Shown in pieces: positions 18,820 through 29,086 of a stretch of 64,000 nucleotides of DNA (positions within the stretch are counted from its first letter, which is position 1; every line of letters starts with the position of its first letter). The notes under the pieces are model-generated. The model worked only from the letters and a program-made list of their open reading frames with translations, was not told the DNA's origin and searched no databases. Source of the DNA: Desulfoluna spongiiphila (GTDB lineage Bacteria > Desulfobacterota > Desulfobacteria > Desulfobacterales > Desulfolunaceae). The DNA lies in assembly GCF_900101345.1 (NCBI RefSeq), contig NZ_FMUX01000002.1:310001-374000 (forward strand), given 5' to 3'. A program made the position numbers and the translations under genes.

Positions 18820-20169
18820 ATGACCAGAAAACGCGTGCTGTGCATCAGCTACCAGTTCCCTCCCTTTGCCGGGACGGGCGTTTTTCGTGTGCTGAATTTC
18901 GTGGAGCACCTCCCGGACCGGGGCTGGGATCCGGTGGTGCTCACCGTGCTCCCCTGCCATTACGAAAGGGGAACGGCCCTTGATGACGGGCTCTGTGCCA
19001 GGGTAAACGGGTCGGCGCGAGTTCACAGGACAAAGTGTTTCCAGGGGATTGACGCCATGCTCAGCCTCAGGGGAAAGTTCAGGGGCAACGCCACCCCGGC
19101 AAGTGCGGGGCAGGGAGAGGCGGCAGGATCCCCCCCCGCCGGAAAGGGGCTTTGGCAGGGGGTTAAGGATGCCGTCACCCTGGCATACCGCATTCCGGAC
19201 AAGCAGGTGGGCTGGTTTCCCTATGCCCTGTCAGAAGGGTTTCGCATCTGTCGCCGTGAAAAACCCGATCTGATCTATGCGTCGGGGGGGCCCTGGACCT
19301 CGTTTCTCATCGGGCTTGCTTTAAAGGCTCATTTTCACCTGCCGTTGGTCATCGATTTCAGGGACCCATGGATGAACAATCCTTATGACGAGCTGAACGT
19401 GGGGTTTCGCAGGCGGGTGAACTGTTTTCTGGAGAGATGGTGCCTTCGCCGGGCCGATGCGGTCATTGCCAACACGGAGCCGCTGCGCACCCTGTTGGCC
19501 GACACGGCGGGCTCTGGGAACAAGTGCCATACCATCACCAACGGATATAACGAGATGGAGTACGTCGGGCTGAAGGCCAGGGCCTCCGGCACGGCCCCCC
19601 TGGTGGTGACCCATGTGGGTAATCTTTACGGCAAACGCACTCCCGACAGTTTTCTTCAGGCCCTTACTCGATTGATCGACACCGGGCGTCTCGGCACCCA
19701 TGAGGTGGCGGTTCGTTTCATCGGCCATGTGGACGAGGTCCGCATCAAGAACCTTATCGGCTCCCACCCGGTAGGCGCAATGGTTACCTGTGTTGGGATG
19801 GTCCCTAAGAATCAAGCTCTGGATATGTTGTTCCAATCGGACATCGCCCTTCTCATCCAGCCGGATACCCGCCTGCAGATTCCCGCCAAGCTCTTTGAAT
19901 ATATCCGGTCCCAGAAACCTGTCCTTGCGGTGTGCGGGGAAGGGGCCACCCAGGAACTCATTGAAGCCCACGGCCTGGGGGTGGTAGCGGATACCGACGA
20001 CCCCGAGGGCATGGAGGGGGCTATTCTGGATGTGATTCGGCAGGCACGGTCCGCGGAACGCGTCGTGAAGAAGGACTACCTGGCATTTGAAGCCGGGGCT
20101 TTGACGACGCAGCTGGCAGGCGTTTTTGACGGGTTTTTTCCGTCATATCCTCAGACGAAAAACGGGTGA
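18820..20169 (+). CDS. Glycosyltransferase family 4-like protein
   Basis: A 449-residue GT-B glycosyltransferase. N-terminal KRVLCISYQFPPFAGTGVFR, IDFRDPWMNNPYDE, RRADAVIANTEPLRTLL and the C-terminal donor region (TRLQIPAKLFEYIRSQKPVLAV) are typical of GT4-like enzymes in exosortase loci. The ATG at 18820 has GGGGAG six bases upstream and begins next to the first beta strand; an in-frame GTG at 18793 overlaps the preceding stop. No signal or membrane segment, so it acts at the cytoplasmic face. Sugar specificity is unknown. Confidence 0.85.
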   Translation: MTRKRVLCISYQFPPFAGTGVFRVLNFVEHLPDRGWDPVVLTVLPCHYERGTALDDGLCARVNGSARVHRTKCFQGIDAMLSLRGKFRGNATPASAGQGEAAGSPPAGKGLWQGVKDAVTLAYRIPDKQVGWFPYALSEGFRICRREKPDLIYASGGPWTSFLIGLALKAHFHLPLVIDFRDPWMNNPYDELNVGFRRRVNCFLERWCLRRADAVIANTEPLRTLLADTAGSGNKCHTITNGYNEMEYVGLKARASGTAPLVVTHVGNLYGKRTPDSFLQALTRLIDTGRLGTHEVAVRFIGHVDEVRIKNLIGSHPVGAMVTCVGMVPKNQALDMLFQSDIALLIQPDTRLQIPAKLFEYIRSQKPVLAVCGEGATQELIEAHGLGVVADTDDPEGMEGAILDVIRQARSAERVVKKDYLAFEAGALTTQLAGVFDGFFPSYPQTKNG

Positions 20170-20172
20170 TAC

Positions 20173-21303
20173 ATGTGGTTTCAATCAACCAAGAAGGCTG
20201 AAGACAGGGTGTTGCACGTGGTGCTCTCTTTGGGGATCGGCGGGGCCGAGCGCATTGTCTCTTCCCTGATCGAAGGGGGAGAGGCCGCCGGGATCTCCCA
20301 TGGGGTGTGCTGCCTGGATGAGAAGGGGCGGCTGGCAGAGGCCCTTGAAGACACAGGCCATGAGGTTCATCTGGTCAGGAGGAAACCGGGTATTGACCTC
20401 TCCCTGCCTTTCAAGGTGGCAAGGCTGGCGGTGCGCTGTGGGTATACCACCCTTCACGCCCACGGGGAGACCCCGTGGTTTTATACGGTGCTTGCGGTGA
20501 TTCTGACCCAGGGGCTGAGGTTCCGATGTCTGACCACCATCCATGGTTACAGCGGGGGGGACAACGCCGAGTTGGCCCATCCCCGTCTCTGGCGTTTCCT
20601 GATGGTTTTTACCCGTCGTGTCATCGTTGTTTCAGGTGCCCTTGAGCACGAGATGAAGGCTGTCTATCCGGTGCTGGGGAAAAAGGTCGAGACCATTCGA
20701 AACGGGATTTCGCCGAACGAGAAGGTGCCAGCCCAGTCGCGGGACGCCTGGGGGCTGCGTGGAAAAACCGTGGCAGGGGTGGTCTCTCGCTTGTCCCCCG
20801 TGAAGAACCATCTGCTGCTGCTAAAAGCGGTGGAACGACTCATCGGGTTGGGGCGGGAAGACCTTGTGGTGATGGTCGTCGGGGACGGACCCGAGCGGGA
20901 GCCCCTCGAAGCGTATGCCCAAAAGCCAGGGCTAAAAGGGCACGTGATCTTTACCGGTGAACGCCTCGATGCTCTGGGATTTTATCCCCTTTTTGACCTG
21001 TTTGTGTTGCCCTCCCTGTCCGAGGGGATCTCGGTGGCACTGCTGGAAGCATCGGCCTTGGGGGTGCCCCTCATCGCCTCAGGGGTCGGGGGCAATACCG
21101 AGATCGTATCGCATATGGGCACGGGCCTGGTCTTTGAGTCGGAGAATCTGGATGACCTTACACGCCAGATAGAGCTGTTGCTCGACACACCGTCCCTTGC
21201 CGGGCGGCTCGCGGCCGGAGCCCGGGCCTGGGTTCGGGAGACCTTTTCGGTGCGCGCCATGGTGGACAGGTACAACCGCCTTTATCTGGAGATGGCCGGC
21301 TGA
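20173..21303 (+). CDS. Glycosyltransferase family 4
   Basis: A 376-residue GT4 enzyme: VLHVVLSLGIGGAERIVSSL at the N-terminus, TTIHGYSGGDNAEL and RRVIVVSGALEHEMKAVYP in the acceptor domain, TIRNGISPNEKVP in the linker, then GVVSRLSPVKNHLLLLKAV, MVVGDGPEREPLE and VLPSLSEGISVALLEASALGVPLIA with the E-x7-E-type donor site. It begins 3 nt after the previous stop and overlaps the next start by one base (TGATG), so it is part of a coupled transferase set. The linkage formed cannot be predicted. Confidence 0.88.
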   Translation: MWFQSTKKAEDRVLHVVLSLGIGGAERIVSSLIEGGEAAGISHGVCCLDEKGRLAEALEDTGHEVHLVRRKPGIDLSLPFKVARLAVRCGYTTLHAHGETPWFYTVLAVILTQGLRFRCLTTIHGYSGGDNAELAHPRLWRFLMVFTRRVIVVSGALEHEMKAVYPVLGKKVETIRNGISPNEKVPAQSRDAWGLRGKTVAGVVSRLSPVKNHLLLLKAVERLIGLGREDLVVMVVGDGPEREPLEAYAQKPGLKGHVIFTGERLDALGFYPLFDLFVLPSLSEGISVALLEASALGVPLIASGVGGNTEIVSHMGTGLVFESENLDDLTRQIELLLDTPSLAGRLAAGARAWVRETFSVRAMVDRYNRLYLEMAG

Positions 21304-22484
21304 TGAAGATTCTGGTTTTCTCGACCCTGTTTCCCAACAACACGGCCCCTGCCCACGGGGTGTTCATCAAAAACAGGATGAAGGCGGTTTCGGAGATGGA
21401 TGGTCATGAGGTCCGTGTGGTGGCCCCTGTCCCCTATTTTCCGCCGATCAAACGATTCAAGGCGTGGTATCGCTTCTCCCAGGTGGCCGCCCGCGAGAGG
21501 GTGGATGGCCTGACGGTTTATCACCCCAGATACCTTGTGACCCCCAAGGTGGGGATGACGGCCTACGGGGTGTGTCTTTTCCTTGGGGCTCTGAAAACCG
21601 TCAAGGCCTTGGAAAAGAGCTTTTCCTTTGACGTCATCGACGCCCACTACATGTACCCGGATGCCTTTGCGGCCGTCCTTTTGGGCAAGGCCCTGAACAA
21701 GCCGGTGACGGTCTCTGCCCGGGGCAGCGATATCCATCAGTTTTCAAACCTTGCCATGATCCGGCCCCTGCTTCGCTACACCCTGACACAGGCCGATGCC
21801 GTCATTTCAGTGTGTGCTTCCCTCAAGGAGATGATGGTGGAGCTGGGTATCCCTTCGTACAAGGTGAGCGTTATCCCCAACGGCATCGACGGCACCGCCT
21901 TTTATCCCGCGGATCGGGCTGAGGCGCGGCAGCGTCTGGGAATCCCCCTTGATGCCAGGGTGATCCTCTCCGTGGGGTCCCTGATCCGGCTCAAGGGACA
22001 CCACCTCCTGGTGGAGGCCTTTGGTCGGATCGTGGCAGAAGAGCCGGACCATACCTGTTTGTACATTGTGGGCGACGGGGTGGAACGAGGCGCCCTTCAT
22101 CGCCAGGTTGAGGCCCTGGGCCTGGGCAGTCGAGTCGTTCTCTGCGGGCAGGTTCCCCACGGAACCCTTGTGGACTATTACAACGCCGCCGATCTCTTTT
22201 TTTTGGGGAGCGAGCGGGAAGGCTGGCCCAACGTCATCTCCGAGTCCCTGGCCTGCGGGACCCCGGTGGTGGCCACCCGGGTCAACGGTATTCCCGAGAT
22301 TGTCCGGTCCGATGATTTAGGGGTTCTGGTGGCGCGGGATGTGCCCTCCTTTGTGGCGGGAATCCGCCGGGCTTTGGACACCCGTTGGGACCGCAGTGCC
22401 ATCGGTGCCTATGGGCAGTCCCGGTCCTGGGCCATGGTGGCACAAAACGTTGTTTCTGTTTTAAAGAGGGTGTCTATGCGCTAA
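21303..22484 (+). CDS. Glycosyltransferase family 4 (TuaC-like)
   Basis: A 393-residue GT4 enzyme with MKILVFSTLFPNNTAPAHGV, DVIDAHYMYPDAFAAVLLGK, VSARGSDIHQFS, VIPNGIDGTAFYP, ILSVGSLIRLKGHHLLVEAF and LGSEREGWPNVISESLACGTPVVAT. The long N-terminal domain with KVGMTAYGVCLFLGALKT resembles family members in teichuronic-acid and exopolysaccharide loci. It is the last gene of the first transferase block; a 200-bp gap with a palindrome follows before the RIFT-barrel paralogues. Confidence 0.88.
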   Translation: MKILVFSTLFPNNTAPAHGVFIKNRMKAVSEMDGHEVRVVAPVPYFPPIKRFKAWYRFSQVAARERVDGLTVYHPRYLVTPKVGMTAYGVCLFLGALKTVKALEKSFSFDVIDAHYMYPDAFAAVLLGKALNKPVTVSARGSDIHQFSNLAMIRPLLRYTLTQADAVISVCASLKEMMVELGIPSYKVSVIPNGIDGTAFYPADRAEARQRLGIPLDARVILSVGSLIRLKGHHLLVEAFGRIVAEEPDHTCLYIVGDGVERGALHRQVEALGLGSRVVLCGQVPHGTLVDYYNAADLFFLGSEREGWPNVISESLACGTPVVATRVNGIPEIVRSDDLGVLVARDVPSFVAGIRRALDTRWDRSAIGAYGQSRSWAMVAQNVVSVLKRVSMR

Positions 22485-22504
22485 TATAACAAATAATCAA
22501 ACCC

Positions 22505-22519
22505 TTACATATTATGTAA
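22505..22519. promoter_or_regulatory. Palindrome, possible operator
   Basis: TTACATATTATGTAA is a perfect inverted repeat (7 bp each side of one central base), about 165 bp before the first RIFT-barrel paralogue and 20 bp after the last transferase. It could be a regulator binding site. No cognate regulator is identifiable nearby. Confidence 0.3.
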
Positions 22520-22682
22520 CGCCTTTTGCGGCTGGTCCTGGCCCCTTTGCGAATGCCCTGCAAAGTTCATGTCCTATGGGGAATCCATAGCATCACGGTC
22601 GACGTTTTTCGCGTGGCGGGAAACGTTGGAGCGGTAGTCGGTTTGTTCTTTCCACTTCGTTTGACCATGATAGGTGAACATG

Positions 22683-25589
22683 ATGAAAGAATCCTTGCAG
22701 GGTGTCCTGAAGAGGCGCGTATGGTGCGCTGTTGTCGTGATGTTTTGCGTTGGCGGCGTTATGTCGACCCATGGCGAGTGTGCGGTGGATCCTGCCGTGA
22801 GGATCGAGGTTCGCGAGTTGCTCCCGGAGGGCGTATCTGGGCTGGACAGGCCCCATGAAGCGGCCACCTTCGGGGTACCCTTAAGGGACTGTGACGGGAT
22901 TCAAACCATCAATCAGTTGGGACTTTCCGGACTATGGGATTATCAGTTCCGGGTGCTGCACAGATACCCGAGCGGTAACATTCAATGGGTGCTCATCGAC
23001 ACACTGGCCTCGGTTCCGGCGGGGCAGAGCACGGTTATCTGGCTCACCAATGGCTCTGGCAACAGCTCGGGAAACAGTCTGCCCATAGACCTGGCTGCGG
23101 ATAACGGCAACACCATCACGGTAGACACCGGTGCCGCCCGGTTTGTCATCAGAAAAGCCCGTTACAACGTCTTTGATTCCGTGGTGGCCGGGGGCACCTC
23201 TTTTCTTTCGAACACAGGCGGCATCACGGCTGTCAGCGGAACAACCCAGTACTCTTCGGCAAATGACGAGCAGTCCACGGCGGTCATCGAAGAAAATGGC
23301 CCCATCAAGGCCGTGATCCGATGCGAAGGTCACCTTAAACCCGCAAGTGGTCCGTGGCTCTTTGGCTACACCATGCGCATGTACTTTTACAAGGGCTCAG
23401 GACGTACCCGCCTGGACCTGATCCTCAAAAATGCAGAGATCAGTTCCTACTCCGTGAAAACCTTTGAATCGGTACGTATTAAGCTTCCCACCACCATGGT
23501 CGCCCCTTCCTATCTGTTTTCAACCGGTCCGGGAGTACAGGCCGGAGGGTTCATCGACGGCAGCGCTCACCTGTACCAGGGCTACAGCAGCTACAAATAT
23601 GTGCAGTACCTGGGCGGTGCGGATTTGCTCAAGGCACGCCTGGTCCCGGATGTAGGGCTTGAGGTTGTCAACGGGGCCTCGGTGATCCACGCCCTGGGCG
23701 ATGAGAAGAGTTACAGCGAAGGGTTTGCCGCCATGGCCACCCAGGGCATGCAGATCAACTGCGGCATCCGGAACCTTTACGGCATGTGGCCCACGGGGTT
23801 TACCATGACCGAAGACGGGCATCTTTATATTGATGTGTTCAGCCCCCGCAACACCAAAGATGACATCCGATTCGCCTTTTTCGCCCACGACAAACGGCAG
23901 GTGGTTCTGGAGTTCACACCGGAGGCAAAGGATCCCAAACAGACGTTTTATACCCTGCAATACCCCCTGGCCGGGCTGGCTGATTTTGAGCATTACGCGG
24001 AGGCAAAGGCCGTTTATGGGGAAGATAGGCTGGCAACCCATGGAGAGACACGGGACTTTCTTGCCGATATCGGATTGGAGAGTTATGAGATCTCCAATGT
24101 GGATACCTTGCGCAGGTATTATGTGTGGGGGCAGGGCGGAGGATCCAATCAGTATGATCTCCAGCTGTGCAAGTACCTTCATTATCTTCAGACAGGCAAC
24201 GGGGGTGCCTTTCTGGCCGCACAAAACGATGACCACTACAAGATGTTCGGATCGGTCAAGCATTCGGATGATTTTGATGTCTATGTTCAGGGACCGACTC
24301 TTTTTAAAAACGTGAACACCACCTCCCCACCCGACCAAAACCTGACATACAACAGCAAATTTTTCGACCGGGAGCACTCCCACGATGTGTCTGTACCCGT
24401 GGGATACTTTCTCACCGGGGACGAATCGTTGATGGACGCATGGCGTGATTACGGAGAGTATACCCTCTACGATCAGGGGTCCGGAAAAGGTCCTGTCGAC
24501 AGCTATTACGACGGGACAATCCACGTGGGGTTCCCTCGCATTTTTTCAAGGGCGTTAAGGCGTGCCGGAGCCTATGGGCAGTATGCAAGCACGAGTGTCT
24601 GGCGGGAAAAAATCGGTCGAATGGTAGGAAATTTTATGGGGATGCGGGCAATTCCCGAAGATGACGATCAAGACGGCTGGGATTCGGATCGTGGCTTTTT
24701 CTATATGAGCAGAGATGGAAGCAGGCCCGACGGCGTGCGCTCCAATAAAGTGTTTATGGCCTACGATATATTCCCCAACGCCTTTTGGTATTATGTCCCC
24801 GGGAACTTTGATGACCCCTTGATGTATGAAGATTATCAAGACTATATTCTGGGGCTTGCCTTCCATTCATTGCGTGAGATCATTCCTCTGGAGCACCAGC
24901 CTTATGGATTCAAACTTGATGAAGCCAATTCGGCGGACCTTACCGGAGAATATCCGTTTTCCTTTTTGATGGCTGCCGGGTATGAAATGACGGGGGATGA
25001 CTCTTTCTTGGACCAATACACATCCCATTATCGTCAGATGCTGATTATCCAGAGTAAAGAACGGGTCTATTCTCCCTATTCGTCAAAATTTATACACAAC
25101 CATGAAAATCGCGATATTTTAACGGGCTATGTAGCTCCTGAAGGCGCCGGACGTGTCGACTTGGGAAACTCCGGTGCACCGGGCGTTTCGCGTTCCGGTT
25201 CTGTGTACACATTGACCTGGCAAGCGCCCATGGACGAGATTATCCGTTATCAGATAAAGTTCTCTGCGGCACCAATGGTCGAGAACCTCAATTTCGATCA
25301 GGTGACAAGGGCGTATGAATACGCTCCTTCGGCATATGAAAATTTCTGGGCGGCGTTGAACATCGCCAATGAGCCCACTCCCAAGCAGTCTGAAGGGGAT
25401 GTGGAGACGGTATCCATAGACGTTGCGCAGGCAATCAACGCTTACAATACCCGGTATGGCCTGACCGCCGGCCAGCCCGCCTATCAAGTCTATGATGACC
25501 AGACAGATTACTTTTTTTCTGTAAAGTTTTTTGCTGATGCACCCATTGTCAATGGAATAGACACCCCATTATTGCCTTGCCCCCCCTAA
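22683..25589 (+). CDS. Exported RIFT-barrel protein, exo-rhamnogalacturonan-lyase-like, paralogue 1
   Basis: A protein of about 968 residues with a signal peptide (KRRVWCAVVVMFCVGGVMS, cleavage near ECA). The first 100 mature residues resemble the RIFT-barrel domain of PcRGLX/YetA-like proteins: RELLPEGVSGLDRPHEAATF, HRYPSGNIQWVLIDTLASV, then DTGAARFVIRKARYNVFDSV. A beta-sandwich-like part follows (IEENGPIKAVIRCEGHLK, GYTMRMYFYKGSGRTRLDL). The last half looks like an alpha/alpha toroid, with FDREHSHDVSVPVGYFLTGD and YTLYDQGSGKG. It ends LLPCPP. AGGTG precedes the ATG at 22683; ATG 22680 and GTG 22674 are alternatives. Fold assignment is by pattern; lyase activity on a uronic-acid polymer is inference. 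Confidence 0.62.
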   Translation: MKESLQGVLKRRVWCAVVVMFCVGGVMSTHGECAVDPAVRIEVRELLPEGVSGLDRPHEAATFGVPLRDCDGIQTINQLGLSGLWDYQFRVLHRYPSGNIQWVLIDTLASVPAGQSTVIWLTNGSGNSSGNSLPIDLAADNGNTITVDTGAARFVIRKARYNVFDSVVAGGTSFLSNTGGITAVSGTTQYSSANDEQSTAVIEENGPIKAVIRCEGHLKPASGPWLFGYTMRMYFYKGSGRTRLDLILKNAEISSYSVKTFESVRIKLPTTMVAPSYLFSTGPGVQAGGFIDGSAHLYQGYSSYKYVQYLGGADLLKARLVPDVGLEVVNGASVIHALGDEKSYSEGFAAMATQGMQINCGIRNLYGMWPTGFTMTEDGHLYIDVFSPRNTKDDIRFAFFAHDKRQVVLEFTPEAKDPKQTFYTLQYPLAGLADFEHYAEAKAVYGEDRLATHGETRDFLADIGLESYEISNVDTLRRYYVWGQGGGSNQYDLQLCKYLHYLQTGNGGAFLAAQNDDHYKMFGSVKHSDDFDVYVQGPTLFKNVNTTSPPDQNLTYNSKFFDREHSHDVSVPVGYFLTGDESLMDAWRDYGEYTLYDQGSGKGPVDSYYDGTIHVGFPRIFSRALRRAGAYGQYASTSVWREKIGRMVGNFMGMRAIPEDDDQDGWDSDRGFFYMSRDGSRPDGVRSNKVFMAYDIFPNAFWYYVPGNFDDPLMYEDYQDYILGLAFHSLREIIPLEHQPYGFKLDEANSADLTGEYPFSFLMAAGYEMTGDDSFLDQYTSHYRQMLIIQSKERVYSPYSSKFIHNHENRDILTGYVAPEGAGRVDLGNSGAPGVSRSGSVYTLTWQAPMDEIIRYQIKFSAAPMVENLNFDQVTRAYEYAPSAYENFWAALNIANEPTPKQSEGDVETVSIDVAQAINAYNTRYGLTAGQPAYQVYDDQTDYFFSVKFFADAPIVNGIDTPLLPCPP

Positions 25590-25763
25590 CATGGAAAGTC
25601 ATTCGTTTCCCCCCCTTATTTTTGAATGGCCTGGTGACTGCATAAACAAACCAAGACAAAGAATGCGCTTTATCGACGACAGGTATATTGGTTGTGTTGT
25701 TGAGACGGTTCGCGATCTCCATTGTGCTGCATGACCGGGAGTTGAGAGCTATAAGGGGGACAG

Positions 25764-28670
25764 ATGTACATGACGATTCATGGCGTGGGTAGTGGCCTGC
25801 GGAAGAGTTCGCTATGGCTGTTTTTGTTAACGTTCTGCTTCTGCTGTGGGGTCACGGTACATGGATACCCTGCCATAGGTCATCCTGTGGAGATCAGGAT
25901 ACACGAACTTCTTCCCGATGGCGTAAAGGGGCTGCACAGGAACCATGAAGTCGCATCCTTCGGGATACCGTTGAGTGAGGCGGCCGGGGTTCAATCCATC
26001 GACGAATTGGGTCTTGTGGGGGGAGGGGCATATCAGTTCAGGGTGCTGCACAGATACCCCAGCGGCCATGTTCAGTGGGTCCTTGTGGATACCCTGGCAT
26101 CGGTTTCGGCAGGGGAAGAGAGCATTGTCTGGCTGACCAACGGGGCCGGCAACAGCTCGGGGCCTCAGTTGGCCTCGGATCTGGGGGAAAAAATATCGGT
26201 GGACACCGGTGCTGCCCGGTTCGTGATCACGAAAAAGAACTACAACGTGTTTGATTCCGTTTTCGTAGGCGAAACATCCTTCCTTGAGCCCACCGGAGGG
26301 GTTACGGCGGTCAGCGAATCAACCCGGTACTCGTCGGCCAATGATGGTGACTCCACGGCAGTGATTGAAGAAAACGGCCCGGTAAAGGCTGTCATCCGAT
26401 GTGATGGGCATCTGAAGTCATCCCTTGATGACTGGCTTTTCGGGTATACCATGCGTATGTATTTTTATAAGGGCACAGGCCGAACGCGGCTTGACCTCAT
26501 CATCAAGAATGCGGAAATAAGCTCCTTCACCGTCAAAGAATTTGAATCCCTTCGCATCGAACTTCCCACCACCATCGCAAATCCCTCCTATCTTTTTTCC
26601 ACCGGTCCGGGGACCATATCCACAGGGCCTGTTGACGGAACAGCGTATCTGTACCAGGGCTACAGCAGCCACAAGTATGTTCAGTACATGGGGGAGTCCG
26701 GTCTGCTAAGGGAGCGCCTGGTGCCCGACGTGGGGCTCAAAGTGGTCAATGGTGCCACTGTGATTCATGAACTGGGAAACGAGGCGGACCACAGCGAAGG
26801 GTTTGCATCGTATTTTTCTGGAGCTAAGCGCATCAACTGCGGGATTCGTAACCTTTACGGTATGTGGCCGGCGGGGTTTACCATGGATGACGAGGGCCAC
26901 CTGTATATTGATATCTACAGCACCCACAACACAAAAGACGATATTCATTTTGCCTTTTACGCCCATGACAAACGGCAGGTCGTGCTGGAGTTTACCACGG
27001 AGGCAAAGGCATCCCAACGGACATTTTATGCCGTGCAATACCCTTTGACCGGTCGAACCAAATTTCAACATTACAAGGATACCCGGGCCATCTATTCTCA
27101 CGACAGACTGGCAACCCACGGAGAAACACGAAAATTCCTGAAAGAGATCGGCCTGGAAAGCTTTGAAATTTCAAATGTAGACACCATGCGTAGGTACTAT
27201 GTCTGGGGGATGGGGGGAGGGCCAAACCAGTACGACATGAATTTGTGCCAGTACCTTCACTATTTGCAAACCGGCAACGGGGGAGCGTTTCTGGCAGCCC
27301 AGAACATGGACCACCATAAAATGTTCGGATCCACCCGTCACTCGGATGATTTTGATTTTTATCGTTACGGACCTGAACGGTTTAAAAATATCAATAATAT
27401 TGATCCGGATAAGCAACCCCTTGCCTTCAACAATCGCTTTTTAGACCGGGAGCATTCCCATGATGTTTCTGTTCCCATAGGCTACCTGCTGGCTGGCGAT
27501 GAATCCATCATGAATGCCTGGAAGGATCACGGTGAGTACACACTGTATGACCAGGGCTCTGGAAATCACGGTGAGGTTAGCTATTACGACGGTACAACAT
27601 ACTTTGGGTATGTTCGTATTTTTTCAAGGTCATTCCGTCGGGCAGGTGCCTTTGGCCAGTATACAGAGGATCCTTTGTGGCACGAGAAGGCCGGGCGTAT
27701 GGCAAGGACGCTGCTCAGCTTGAGGGACGACCCTGAGGACGTGAACAAGGATGGGTGGCAGTTGGACCGGGGGTATGTATATATGCACCGCCACGGAAAC
27801 GAAACCTACGGTGGAAAACGAACCAATACCGTGTTTATGACATACGGGATTTTTGCTGATTCCCTTTGCTATTATGATTCAGTTGGTTTTGGAAACCCAT
27901 TGTACCACGAAGACTACTACGATTACATGCTCGGTCTTTCCTATCATGCATTGAATGAGTTGGTCCCCCTGGGGCGTCAACCCTATACATACACTTTAGA
28001 CAAATCAGCCATTCTGGATGATGCCGGAGCATATCCCTTATCCGGGCTGATGGCTCATGGGTATGAGATGACGGGAAATGATCAGTTTTTGAGCAGGTAC
28101 AAGCCCCATTATAACGGAATGCTGACAGTTCAGAGCAAAGAGCGTGTTTACTCGTTGTATTCATCGCGTTTTATCCATGATTATTACAACAGGAACGTGT
28201 GCACCGGATATGTGTCACCCCTGGGGAACGGGCGTGTGGACATGGGCAATTCCGTAGGCATGAACATTTCGCGAAGCGGATCAGTCTACGCCTTGACGTG
28301 GGAGGTCCCCAGAAAAGGTATCAAGCGCTACCAGATAAAGTTCTCACCACAGCCTATGGTGGAGAATCTCGGGTTTGACCAGAGAAAAAGGACTTATACC
28401 TATGATCCGGCCTTTTACGACAATTTTTGGGCTGCATTGAACGTGGGCAATGAACCCACACCCAAACAGGTTGAAGGAGAGACGGAATCCGTGGCCATCG
28501 ACGTACGACAGGTCATCCATGATTACAATGCCCGGTACGGCCTTGAAGCCGGTGAAGCGGCCTACCTGTCCTATGACTCAACCAGGGATTACTTCTTTGC
28601 TGTGAAGTATTATACTGTGATTCCTTTTTTCCACGGAATAACGATACCGTCGTTGTCTTGCCCTCCTTGA
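25764..28670 (+). CDS. Exported RIFT-barrel protein, exo-rhamnogalacturonan-lyase-like, paralogue 2
   Basis: A 968-residue paralogue of 22683-25589. Signal peptide around KSSLWLFLLTFCFCCGVTVHG, then VEIRIHELLPDGVKGLHRNH, HRYPSGHVQWVLVDTLASVS, DTGAARFVITKKNYNVFDSV and FGYTMRMYFYKGTGRTRLD. The toroid part has LCQYLHYLQTGNGGAFLAAQ, MFGSTRHSDDFDFY and LDREHSHDVSVPIGYLLAGD, nearly the same as paralogue 3. The tail is SLSCPP. The ATG at 25764 follows AAGGGGGACAG, a strong ribosome site, so each copy has its own translation signal. The 174-bp gap upstream shows no terminator. The protein is presumably periplasmic or outside the cell. Confidence 0.62.
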   Translation: MYMTIHGVGSGLRKSSLWLFLLTFCFCCGVTVHGYPAIGHPVEIRIHELLPDGVKGLHRNHEVASFGIPLSEAAGVQSIDELGLVGGGAYQFRVLHRYPSGHVQWVLVDTLASVSAGEESIVWLTNGAGNSSGPQLASDLGEKISVDTGAARFVITKKNYNVFDSVFVGETSFLEPTGGVTAVSESTRYSSANDGDSTAVIEENGPVKAVIRCDGHLKSSLDDWLFGYTMRMYFYKGTGRTRLDLIIKNAEISSFTVKEFESLRIELPTTIANPSYLFSTGPGTISTGPVDGTAYLYQGYSSHKYVQYMGESGLLRERLVPDVGLKVVNGATVIHELGNEADHSEGFASYFSGAKRINCGIRNLYGMWPAGFTMDDEGHLYIDIYSTHNTKDDIHFAFYAHDKRQVVLEFTTEAKASQRTFYAVQYPLTGRTKFQHYKDTRAIYSHDRLATHGETRKFLKEIGLESFEISNVDTMRRYYVWGMGGGPNQYDMNLCQYLHYLQTGNGGAFLAAQNMDHHKMFGSTRHSDDFDFYRYGPERFKNINNIDPDKQPLAFNNRFLDREHSHDVSVPIGYLLAGDESIMNAWKDHGEYTLYDQGSGNHGEVSYYDGTTYFGYVRIFSRSFRRAGAFGQYTEDPLWHEKAGRMARTLLSLRDDPEDVNKDGWQLDRGYVYMHRHGNETYGGKRTNTVFMTYGIFADSLCYYDSVGFGNPLYHEDYYDYMLGLSYHALNELVPLGRQPYTYTLDKSAILDDAGAYPLSGLMAHGYEMTGNDQFLSRYKPHYNGMLTVQSKERVYSLYSSRFIHDYYNRNVCTGYVSPLGNGRVDMGNSVGMNISRSGSVYALTWEVPRKGIKRYQIKFSPQPMVENLGFDQRKRTYTYDPAFYDNFWAALNVGNEPTPKQVEGETESVAIDVRQVIHDYNARYGLEAGEAAYLSYDSTRDYFFAVKYYTVIPFFHGITIPSLSCPP

Positions 28671-29086
28671 TTATAAGGTTCGTGTTCAGTTATGCCTTCG
28701 GTGAGACCTTTTTGACTGAATTCCGCAAAAATTTTCAGGTTCCATACCTTTTATCGCTCAGCCCCCCACCTGACATATTTACAGCCCATACCTATTCATA
28801 ATGGTGCGTTTCGATTTTGTTCAGGAATGGATCGAATTGAAAAAGCCTTTTCTATGTATGAGAAAAGACTGTTTTTATAACTGATTGAAAATATGTTTTG
28901 AAATCTTGTCTGGTGGGGTGCTGCTCTTGAAACAGGCAGCGAATCAGTAAATTAGTTGTGGGGTTTTATCGCGAAATATATTTGTGAGCGCTTTCGATCG
29001 GGTCAATCAAGTGCAGGCTTGGAGCAGTTTCCTGCAAGTCGATTCTTTTTTTCTCCTTTTAATGTGTATCAAAATTTTAGGTGTTG
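28671..29086 (+). other. A+T-rich intergenic stretch before paralogue 3
   Basis: A 416-bp gap without a credible ORF or repeat. It is more A+T-rich than the flanking genes and could carry a promoter for paralogue 3, but no sigma-70 or sigma-54 box stands out. A GCAG-containing segment near 29020 was tested as a sigma-54 site and has the wrong spacing. Confidence 0.4.

Noticed and set aside
22530..22560. Sigma-54 promoter (GGCCCCTTTGC) before paralogue 1
   Set aside because: The GG to GC spacing is 7, not 10.
23520..24524. Minus-strand ORF of 334 codons inside paralogue 1
   Set aside because: The sense frame has a signal peptide and family motifs shared by four paralogues; the antisense frame has none.
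29025..29060. Sigma-54 promoter (TTGGAGCAG...CTGCAAG) before paralogue 3
   Set aside because: The spacing is 11 instead of 10 and the TGGC core is missing.
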